DNA from: JAZDIT01 sp043804755
GTDB taxonomy: Bacteria; Patescibacteriota; Minisyncoccia; Minisyncoccales; JAQTPW01
Direction of reading: 5' to 3'
Length of the DNA stretch: 5,629 bases
Assembly: GCA_043804755.1 (NCBI GenBank)
Contig: JAZDIT010000042.1
Span: forward strand, 1-5,629
The notes beneath the pieces were generated by a model. That model was not told where the DNA came from. It did no database searches and saw nothing but the letters and a program-made list of their open reading frames with translations. The position numbers and the translations under genes are program-made. Each line of letters starts with the position of its first letter. Position 1 is the stretch's first letter. Positions 1-5,384 of the stretch are shown here, piece by piece.

Positions 1-116
1 ATAAACCCGAAATATCTCGGAATGGATAAGAATATCTTCACGGGGTTGAAAAAAGGCTTTGTCCAGTTGACAAGAAAATAAATAAATTTCGGATAACGCT
101 TTTTGGTTTTAGCCAT
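1..116 (-). CDS. N-terminus of the next operon gene (cut by left edge), unidentified; possibly a methyltransferase
   Basis: A frame opens with ATG at 116-114 and stays open to the window edge, giving 38 residues plus two bases. It starts MAKTKKRYPKFIYFLVN and continues with a basic and aromatic stretch containing FFNPVKIF and IPRYFGF. The start lies 9 nt after the dehydrogenase stop codon on the same strand, matching the tight spacing of the other genes, and this is the main reason for calling it. I see no Shine-Dalgarno motif before it, but most starts here lack one. No catalytic motif falls within the visible part. The NP-x-K...IPRYF pattern reminds me of the lead-in to some class I SAM-dependent methyltransferases in polysaccharide loci, but that is a weak memory-based guess. 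The competing reading is a short plus-strand tail ending at TAA 79-81, which would be convergent to the operon; I consider it less likely. Confidence 0.55.
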   Translation of the reverse strand, partial: MAKTKKRYPKFIYFLVNWTKPFFNPVKIFLSIPRYFGF

Positions 117-125
117 GAAAAATTT

Positions 126-1454
126 TTATTTTTGATAATATCCCCATTTGATATGTTTTACATTCTTGGGCAAGCGGTTTGGCTTCAGAATTCTCCAACA
201 ATCGATAATGACAACCGGTTTTTTCGTTATTTTCTTATAATCCGCGCTTTTGAATTCTTCCGAAGGAAGAGTTATCACCCAAAGATCGGATCTTGAAAGA
301 CATTCTTTTAAAGAATCGGCATATTCTATTTTATCTTTGAATATTTCTTTTACACTTTCCTTTGCCAGAGAGTCATAAGCGGTTACTTTTACTCCTTTGG
401 TGAGAAGAAATTTAATAAGTTTTATCGCCGGCGATTCAATGATTACCGGAGTATTGGGTTTGAAGGAAAGCCCTAAAACGGAAACTCTCCTGTTTTTGGG
501 CAGATTCCGCAACACGAGATCGGCGAGGTGGTCATCCTGGAATCTGTTTATCTTTTCGACTTCCTTTATCAGCCCAGCATCGGATTTTTTCTCTCCCGCA
601 AATCTCATGAAAGACTTCGTATCCCTGGGAAAGCACGTTCCTCCGAAACTCAACCCGCCCTTGAAATAATAAGGAGAAATTCTTCGATCTGCCCCTATGC
701 CTTTTGTAATGAGATCTACGTCGGCTCCGGGTATTTTTTCGCAGATATTTGCCAACATATTGGCAAAACTTATTTTCGTTGTTATATACGCATTTAATGC
801 AACCTTTGCGATTTCGGCACTGGCCAAAGGCATTCTTGTAACCGCAGGCTCATTCTCATAGAGTTTTCCGTAAACGCCGGATATCTGGTCTCCTGCAAAT
901 TTATCGCTCTCACCTATTATCACGAGGTCGGGGTTCAGAAAATCGCGTATAACGCTCCCAAGGGCGACGAAATCAGGGACATGCCCGACCCCAAAACCGA
1001 CATTCAGCTTTCTCCCCGAATATTTTTCGATTATGGGAATAAGCCGCTTGTTTATTGAACCCGGCATTACCGTACTGCTTATAACGAACAGATGATATTC
1101 TTTCCGGCTTTTCTTCAGGCTTTTCGCAAGAGATTTAAGGGCAGATTCCACATATTTGTTGGAAAAATTACCGTCAGGATCGCTTGGAGTTGCAACAAGA
1201 ATGACGGTGATATCAGTTTCCGTTATGGCTTTTTGGATATCCGCGGTAGCACGAAAATTTTTCCTGTATTTTGTTATGAATTCCTGTAATTGCGGTTCTA
1301 CAATCGGTGATATCCCATGGTTAAGCGATTCAACCACTTTCTCATTGATGTCCACTCCCAAGGTTTTGATTCCGCGAGATGCAAAACAGACCGCCAAAGG
1401 CAGGCCCAGTTTTCCCAATCCGACTACTGAAATTTTTCTCTTGTTTAGCATCAT
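126..1454 (-). CDS. Nucleotide-sugar dehydrogenase (UDP-glucose/GDP-mannose dehydrogenase family)
   Basis: This 442-residue cytoplasmic enzyme should carry out the two-step NAD-dependent oxidation of an NDP-sugar C6 alcohol to an NDP-uronic acid; UDP-glucose, UDP-ManNAc or UDP-GlcNAc are all possible substrates. The N-terminal Rossmann domain shows GLGKLG at residues 12-17 and the NAD-binding acid D35. VATPSD is at 87-92 and SSTVMPG at 126-132. The helix carrying K217 and N221 is present, as is the catalytic loop GGTCFPRD (271-278) with nucleophile C274. The C-terminal UDP-binding domain starts near residue 318 with SVLGLSFKPNT. Length is normal for the family and the gene looks intact. One oddity is that the usual N-P-E-F-L-R/A-E-G loop reads HVPDFVALG (158-166), so both conserved glutamates are changed. 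The start is ATG 1454, with a second ATG directly after it; an in-frame TAA at 1475-1473 excludes a longer form. It follows a 64-nt gap and is 9 nt from the next gene. Family assignment is very secure, substrate is not. Confidence 0.95.
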   Translation of the reverse strand: MMLNKRKISVVGLGKLGLPLAVCFASRGIKTLGVDINEKVVESLNHGISPIVEPQLQEFITKYRKNFRATADIQKAITETDITVILVATPSDPDGNFSNKYVESALKSLAKSLKKSRKEYHLFVISSTVMPGSINKRLIPIIEKYSGRKLNVGFGVGHVPDFVALGSVIRDFLNPDLVIIGESDKFAGDQISGVYGKLYENEPAVTRMPLASAEIAKVALNAYITTKISFANMLANICEKIPGADVDLITKGIGADRRISPYYFKGGLSFGGTCFPRDTKSFMRFAGEKKSDAGLIKEVEKINRFQDDHLADLVLRNLPKNRRVSVLGLSFKPNTPVIIESPAIKLIKFLLTKGVKVTAYDSLAKESVKEIFKDKIEYADSLKECLSRSDLWVITLPSEEFKSADYKKITKKPVVIIDCWRILKPNRLPKNVKHIKWGYYQK

Positions 1455-1466
1455 TTTTTTAAACCC

Positions 1467-1500
1467 ATAATTTTAAGTCCCGCACGGGAGGAAAAATTAT
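1467..1500. repeat. Nested inverted repeat just upstream of the dehydrogenase start
   Basis: An outer 8-bp arm pair (ATAATTTT at 1467-1474, AAAATTAT at 1493-1500) encloses an inner palindrome, TCCCGCACGGGA (1478-1489), with a 3x3 unpaired internal loop between them. In the minus-strand transcript it would fold into a hairpin with a GC-rich tip and an AU-rich base, ending 12 nt before the dehydrogenase ATG. It fills most of the only sizeable gap in the operon. There is no T-run after it on either strand, so it is not a standard intrinsic terminator. It could modulate translation or mRNA stability, or be chance. Confidence 0.5.
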
Positions 1501-1510
1501 CTGAGGGATA

Positions 1511-1528
1511 TTACGGCTTCAGCCGGAA
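1511..1528. repeat. Small inverted repeat spanning the glycosyltransferase stop codon
   Basis: CGGCT (1514-1518) is complementary to AGCCG (1521-1525), with an outer TT/AA pair beyond one mismatch. In the minus-strand RNA this folds as CGGC-UGAA-GCCG, placing the UGA stop (1521-1519) in the tetraloop and stem. The stem is only about 4 bp with no following U-tract, so a terminator role is doubtful. It is recorded because it sits next to a second, larger inverted repeat in the same gap. Confidence 0.35.
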
Positions 1529-2583
1529 TGTCCAGAAAGTATAATTTTAAAAATCTGATTGAATCTTTTTTCCATCGTATGATCGCGGAAACTGCGCTCA
1601 TATCCGGCTTTTGCGATATCTTCCCTTTCTTTATCGTGAACCAAATAGTATTTTATTTTTTTAACCATTTCGTTGAAATCTCTGAAAAATACGACCTCTT
1701 TATCCGGTTCAAATAATTTTTCCATGCTTTCTGCGTAGCCGGTCAGAAGAAAACCGCCGCAACCCAGAACGTGGAAAATCCTGCCTTTTATCTGTTCTCT
1801 ATTCTGGGCAAGCAGCGTCTGGAAGTTTTCGTACCATTTCAGGGGGCTGTTTACTCCCAAGGATCTGTCAAAATTCCTGTGTACGAAAATTAAAGCAAGC
1901 TGTTTCCATAAAACCCCCGAACTCTCGGCGAGATTCAGATTTATCTTACTTTGACAGATAATCCTTATTTTTTCTTCGTTCGTAATGTGGCCATTGGACC
2001 ATCCTTCGCCAAAACACTCGACGCGAATCCCGGCGTCCCCCAATTTCTTCATTATTTCTTTTCTGACTCCGTGGGGTCTCCCTATAAAAGTGACGTCATA
2101 AATTTTCGGTAAAACCTGGGCTTTGAAAAGAAAGGGGTTAAACCCCTGCGGCATAAAAACCGCATTCTTAAAACCAATTTTATCGTATTTCGCTATGGCC
2201 CGGGGGTCTGTCGTAAAGATCCAGTGGAAAAGCGGCGCCCAGTATTTTGAACATTTGTAAAAATTCCAATGGTCGTCAAGAGACCATGTAAACGTTTTAG
2301 CTCCGCTTTCTTGAGTTATTCTCCTCATAATATCCTTCTGAACCGCGTCCATGTTGAAAACGAAAACCGCGTCGGGTTTTTCCCTTAAAACCAAATCAAA
2401 CAGTCCTTTATTCGCTTTTTCAATCCCGTCCCTTTTCACCACGACATCAATGGGGAAAAGAATGACCTCATTCTCCTTGTTATTCATTTGTACAAGGGCT
2501 TCGTAATAATTGCTGTATTCATTCGAAGGGCCCAGTTCGGGTTTGCCGTGATCGTATTGATTACCTACAAAAATAATTTTCAT
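1519..2583 (-). CDS. CgeB-like glycosyltransferase (glycosyltransferase group 1 type)
   Basis: This 354-residue predicted cytoplasmic, GT-B-fold enzyme should transfer a sugar from a nucleotide donor to the growing glycan; donor and acceptor cannot be read from sequence. The N-terminal half begins with a Rossmann-like strand (KIIFVGNQY). It carries WSLDDH at 100-105, TTDPRA at 124-129 and PQGFNP at 145-150. The C-terminal half starts at VTFIGRPHG (164-172). It contains KGRIFHVLGCGGFLLT (266-281), followed by LFEPDKEVVFF (290-300) and RDHTMEKR (333-340), the hallmark donor-domain pattern of CgeB-type transferases. Residues 223-262 form an aromatic-rich stretch (GVLWKQLALIFVHRNF...) between NLAESSG and the donor loop, longer than I expect for the family. 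The ATG at 2583 overlaps the flippase stop as ATGA, suggesting translational coupling. The TGA stop lies in a small inverted repeat. Past it the frame stays open 19 more codons to a TAA near 1461. Family confidence is high. Confidence 0.85.
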   Translation of the reverse strand: MKIIFVGNQYDHGKPELGPSNEYSNYYEALVQMNNKENEVILFPIDVVVKRDGIEKANKGLFDLVLREKPDAVFVFNMDAVQKDIMRRITQESGAKTFTWSLDDHWNFYKCSKYWAPLFHWIFTTDPRAIAKYDKIGFKNAVFMPQGFNPFLFKAQVLPKIYDVTFIGRPHGVRKEIMKKLGDAGIRVECFGEGWSNGHITNEEKIRIICQSKINLNLAESSGVLWKQLALIFVHRNFDRSLGVNSPLKWYENFQTLLAQNREQIKGRIFHVLGCGGFLLTGYAESMEKLFEPDKEVVFFRDFNEMVKKIKYYLVHDKEREDIAKAGYERSFRDHTMEKRFNQIFKIILSGHSG

Positions 2584-4055
2584 AGAGTCTCTTTTCTTAA
2601 GATTAATTTGATCATGATTTTTTTATAAACGTAAAGGCAAGCCGAAAAAACCGCAGCCCCAAATGGAATTGAATAAATAATAGGAAGACTATAAACACTG
2701 GGAAAAGAGATAACAAAATACATTATGGCACCGCACAGAATAATGCCTAATGAATTGCGGAAAAAATCCGGGTTTAGCGTTTTCACATCCGTAAATTTTG
2801 AAGTAAAGGCGAAAAACAGAAAAAACATCAGGAAATACGCCATGATTGTCGCGGCAGCAGCCCCATACAGGCTGTATTTAGGGATAAGAATCAGATTTAA
2901 AACGATGTTAACTGCTGCTCCGGTTAACCCGACCCAAAACGTCAATTTCTGCCGATTGGCAACGATTAATATCCAATAAAATATAGTATAAAGATAAATA
3001 ATTCCCGTCATTAATATCAAAATTTGGAGAGCTAAAACGGACGGGCTGAAAGTGGGACCGAAGATATAATCTATAATTTTTGGAGCGAGGATTATTCCCC
3101 CTACAGTTATAGGAACGGCGAGTGAAAGCATTATTTCGATCTGACGATTCCATATTTTCTGGAATTTTTCTTTATTTTCCTTATAGGCCTTGCTTAAAGC
3201 AGGAAAGAAACTGGTCGCAATTATGCTTCCCGGAATAATGGTCGCGGTAACAATTCGATAAGCAGCGTTATACCATCCGGTTTCGGTAATCATCCCCCAG
3301 CGTCCCATCATTACCGAATCGATATAAGTGTATATTGTTGCGAAAAAACCGGTGAAAGCCAGGGGCCATGACATTTTTAAATATTTATTCCAAATCGAAA
3401 CATTCCAATGAAAACGTAAATTGTAAATCTTGAAATGAAAAAATATTAAAAATATGGTTAAAAAAACTATTATACTGGCAAGAAAACCGTATGATAAATT
3501 TACGACGGAAGGAAAATTGAAAATTATGAAAAATCCGAAAGCGGCATGAAGGATGGCTTCAAGAATCTTTGCACCTGATTCGTATTCCATTTTCTGCCGG
3601 GCTTCCAAAAATTCATAGATTATCTGGGCAAAATTACCTATACACACATAAAATGCCAGAATCCAAATCGCCTTTCTGACGACAGGATCGGAAGTAATAT
3701 AAAATGCCCCGAAAAAAACCAAAATCAGCGTTCCCAGCAGCAAGACTATTTTCAAAGAAAGTAATGCAGGATATTCTTTTTCCGCATCTTCGCGGGAAAG
3801 TTCCCGAACAGTAATCCGGGAAAGACCGAGGTTGGAAAAGATGCCGAAAAGAAGAATAAAAGCCAAAGCGAAGGTAAGTTCACCGTATTGAGTGGGTCCT
3901 AAAATCCTTGCCACGTAAATAAACAGGAAAAATGACAGCAATTTGCTTATACCCGAAGATAACGCCAACCAGAATGTGTTTTTAAAGATCGTCTGTTTGG
4001 CCGTTTTATTGCTCCCAAAAAATGTCTTGATATCGCCAAAATTGTTAATTCTCAT
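2580..4055 (-). CDS. Wzx-like oligosaccharide flippase (polysaccharide-specific MATE-related transporter)
   Basis: This 491-residue integral inner-membrane protein is of the kind that flips undecaprenyl-linked repeat units to the outer face. Hydrophobic segments fall near residues 27-49, 58-78, 99-121, 128-148, 164-181, 186-208, 229-250, 266-286, 307-330, 340-362, 371-390, 395-417, 432-450 and 457-476. About 14 helices is the expected topology for the PST/Wzx family. The family-typical N-terminal pattern is clear: KNTFWLALSSGISK (25-38), then YVARILGPTQYGELTFA (47-63) and SNLGLSRITVRE (74-85). The mid-protein IDSVMMGR (245-252) with GWYNAAYRIV (260-269) and the late loop LIPKYSLYGAAAAT (390-403) also fit. 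The ATG at 4055 is 3 nt after the upstream methyltransferase stop, and its TGA overlaps the glycosyltransferase start. The alternating charged, short-loop layout is intact with no frameshift. Its presence implies a Wzx/Wzy-type pathway, although no polymerase is in view. The substrate cannot be inferred. Confidence 0.93.
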   Translation of the reverse strand: MRINNFGDIKTFFGSNKTAKQTIFKNTFWLALSSGISKLLSFFLFIYVARILGPTQYGELTFALAFILLFGIFSNLGLSRITVRELSREDAEKEYPALLSLKIVLLLGTLILVFFGAFYITSDPVVRKAIWILAFYVCIGNFAQIIYEFLEARQKMEYESGAKILEAILHAAFGFFIIFNFPSVVNLSYGFLASIIVFLTIFLIFFHFKIYNLRFHWNVSIWNKYLKMSWPLAFTGFFATIYTYIDSVMMGRWGMITETGWYNAAYRIVTATIIPGSIIATSFFPALSKAYKENKEKFQKIWNRQIEIMLSLAVPITVGGIILAPKIIDYIFGPTFSPSVLALQILILMTGIIYLYTIFYWILIVANRQKLTFWVGLTGAAVNIVLNLILIPKYSLYGAAAATIMAYFLMFFLFFAFTSKFTDVKTLNPDFFRNSLGIILCGAIMYFVISFPSVYSLPIIYSIPFGAAVFSACLYVYKKIMIKLILRKETL

Positions 4056-4058
4056 TAT

Positions 4059-4697
4059 TTAAAATCCGGGTGGATGGATTCGAATAATATTATCTTTTAT
4101 TTCAAAAATTAGTTCTGAACGATAATTCGAAACACGGTTTTTCAGCTGCTCGATCGTCGGATAGTCATCTTTCCCGATAAAATCACATGCGTCGTCAATC
4201 AGTATCACGTGGCCGGGGATGGAATGAGTGAAAATTGCCCTCAATTCATCTTCAATCGGCGTCTCGATATCTCCTTTCGCCGTAATCCCACCAGAATAAT
4301 GCGCATCCAACCAGAATAAGCATGGCTCTTGAATGGAATTAAGCATCTCCGAAAGAACTTTCCCGCTGTCTCCGTGAATAATATGGATATGCGGATAACG
4401 GATGAATTTCTTTTTTGCATCTTCAAAAAGGTTTTCGTCCAACTCAACGGAGAAAATCTCCTGAAAATCATTTTTAACCGCTTCCACCATTTTACCCATA
4501 TATGTTCCCGTTTCAACAAAGCTTTTTATGCCAAAGCGCCGGGCGTATTCTTTTACGGTTTCTTGCTTCAGCAGATGGGGCGGATGGCCGCATTTTCCCC
4601 CATTTTTCCATCTGTGTAATTCAATTTTGTCCAAAATTTTGGAAAGAGGCCCATATAATGGAGTACCTTTAATGAAACTTTTTACATTTTGCATCAT
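4059..4697 (-). CDS. Class I SAM-dependent methyltransferase, polysaccharide-locus type
   Basis: This 212-residue soluble Rossmann-fold protein has a SAM-binding signature FVETGTYMG (60-68), the acid after strand 2 in SVELD (83-87), and HGDS (108-111). A strand-4 region LFWLDAHYSGG (127-137) follows, then TPIEDEL (146-152), ILIDD (165-169) and DDYPT (177-181). Acidic pairs in the last motifs resemble the metal-binding positions of TylF/macrocin-type O-methyltransferases, an inferred similarity. A short N-terminal region carries KCGHPPHLLKQ (35-45), which from memory recurs in a family of about 200-240 residues often annotated only as hypothetical or SAM-dependent methyltransferase. The target is probably a sugar hydroxyl, but this is inferred from context. 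The start is ATG 4697, followed immediately by another ATG. It lies 11 nt after the FkbM stop, with a weak GGACGGAAA before it, the best ribosome-binding candidate in the window. It is not homologous in motif layout to the adjacent FkbM protein. Confidence 0.82.
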   Translation of the reverse strand: MMQNVKSFIKGTPLYGPLSKILDKIELHRWKNGGKCGHPPHLLKQETVKEYARRFGIKSFVETGTYMGKMVEAVKNDFQEIFSVELDENLFEDAKKKFIRYPHIHIIHGDSGKVLSEMLNSIQEPCLFWLDAHYSGGITAKGDIETPIEDELRAIFTHSIPGHVILIDDACDFIGKDDYPTIEQLKNRVSNYRSELIFEIKDNIIRIHPPGF

Positions 4698-4708
4698 TTT
4701 CCGTCCGG

Positions 4709-5380
4709 TTATTTTCTCTTAAAAAACAGGTCCTTACTTCCCGGGAAATCATATTTTTCATATCCCCTTGATAACATCAGCTCACGGCACCTTTGAGTCT
4801 CTCCCTCCGTTCTCCCCGCTTCTATTGAAACGTAGGGAATAGGTCTTGTCAGCCCTTTCAGAACTTTCCATTCAAATCCCTCAACATCAATTTTGCAGTA
4901 TTTGGGCAAACCGTATTCTTTAATCAAATCGTCAAGCGTAACAACCTGCACCTTTTCTTTTTTATCGTATCGGTAATCTGGAAAATTAATTTTATATTTT
5001 TCTGAAAAAGTGGATATGCCGGGGGCATCTTTACAAATATAAAGCTCCATAATCCCCCTCTCATCGGATAATCCTTTTTGAATTACTTTGATTGACAAAT
5101 TTCCCGTAAAAATTTTTTTCAGCTTCTCGGCACATTTTAATTGAGGCTCCACAGCTATTACCATCGCCCCCAGCGAGGAAAATGCCATCGAATATCTGCC
5201 TCTGTTTGCCCCAATATCAAAACATAAATCTCCCGGATTAATCAGCTCCCGGTAATTCTCAACCAAATCATTCACTATTTTCTTTTCGTCTATCCCTCTG
5301 ATTTTCAATACTATCGGTTCAACATAGCGCCACAATCTGTTCTTTATAAGAAATTTTTTGATATTGGACGTATATTTCAC
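4709..5380 (-). CDS. FkbM-family methyltransferase
   Basis: This 223-residue protein matches the FkbM family of SAM-dependent O-methyltransferases. The SAM-binding loop is FDIGANRGRYS (54-64), preceded by NPGD (48-51) and followed by the acid pair VEP (77-79). The family diagnostic region is TLDDLI (148-153) with CKIDVEGFEWKVLKGL (162-177), followed by YVSIEAG. The GISTFSEKY stretch (121-129) before it is also typical. FkbM proteins methylate hydroxyls on natural products and, in surface-polysaccharide loci, sugars; the latter fits here by context. About 47 basic and hydrophobic residues precede the fold, including a KFLIKNRLWRYV helix that may touch the membrane or a partner, which is inference. 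The start codon is GTG at 5380, 4 nt after the epimerase stop. No ATG exists upstream in frame before a TGA at 5407-5405, and I see no good Shine-Dalgarno, so expression may depend on coupling to the epimerase. Confidence 0.92.
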   Translation of the reverse strand: MKYTSNIKKFLIKNRLWRYVEPIVLKIRGIDEKKIVNDLVENYRELINPGDLCFDIGANRGRYSMAFSSLGAMVIAVEPQLKCAEKLKKIFTGNLSIKVIQKGLSDERGIMELYICKDAPGISTFSEKYKINFPDYRYDKKEKVQVVTLDDLIKEYGLPKYCKIDVEGFEWKVLKGLTRPIPYVSIEAGRTEGETQRCRELMLSRGYEKYDFPGSKDLFFKRK

Positions 5381-5384
5381 GATA

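Noticed and set aside
1..81. Plus-strand open frame from the window edge ending at TAA 79-81, as a convergent gene tail
   Set aside because: It is only 26 codons, antisense to a well-placed ATG-started minus frame that continues the operon; nothing in the peptide is recognisable.
397..797. Two overlapping plus-strand open frames of about 90 codons
   Set aside because: They lie entirely opposite the dehydrogenase catalytic domain, overlap each other, and have no protein-family features.
1156..1470. 104-codon plus-strand open frame opposite the dehydrogenase
   Set aside because: It is a shadow of the strongly supported minus-strand Rossmann domain, with no recognisable motif.
1455..1510. Internal promoter before the dehydrogenase (GATAAT and TAAAAT look like -10 boxes)
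   Set aside because: No acceptable -35 hexamer at about 17 nt upstream; AT-rich sequence produces such -10 matches easily.
1467..1528. Intrinsic terminator after the glycosyltransferase
   Set aside because: Neither hairpin is followed by a T-run on the minus strand, and the gene beyond belongs to the same pathway.
2908..3153. 81-codon minus-strand frame inside the flippase
   Set aside because: It is out of frame with the 14-helix membrane protein and looks like a composition artefact.
4241..4519. 92-codon minus-strand frame inside the second methyltransferase
   Set aside because: It is an out-of-frame shadow with an unusual Arg/Lys/Trp-rich composition, while the main frame has complete methyltransferase motifs.
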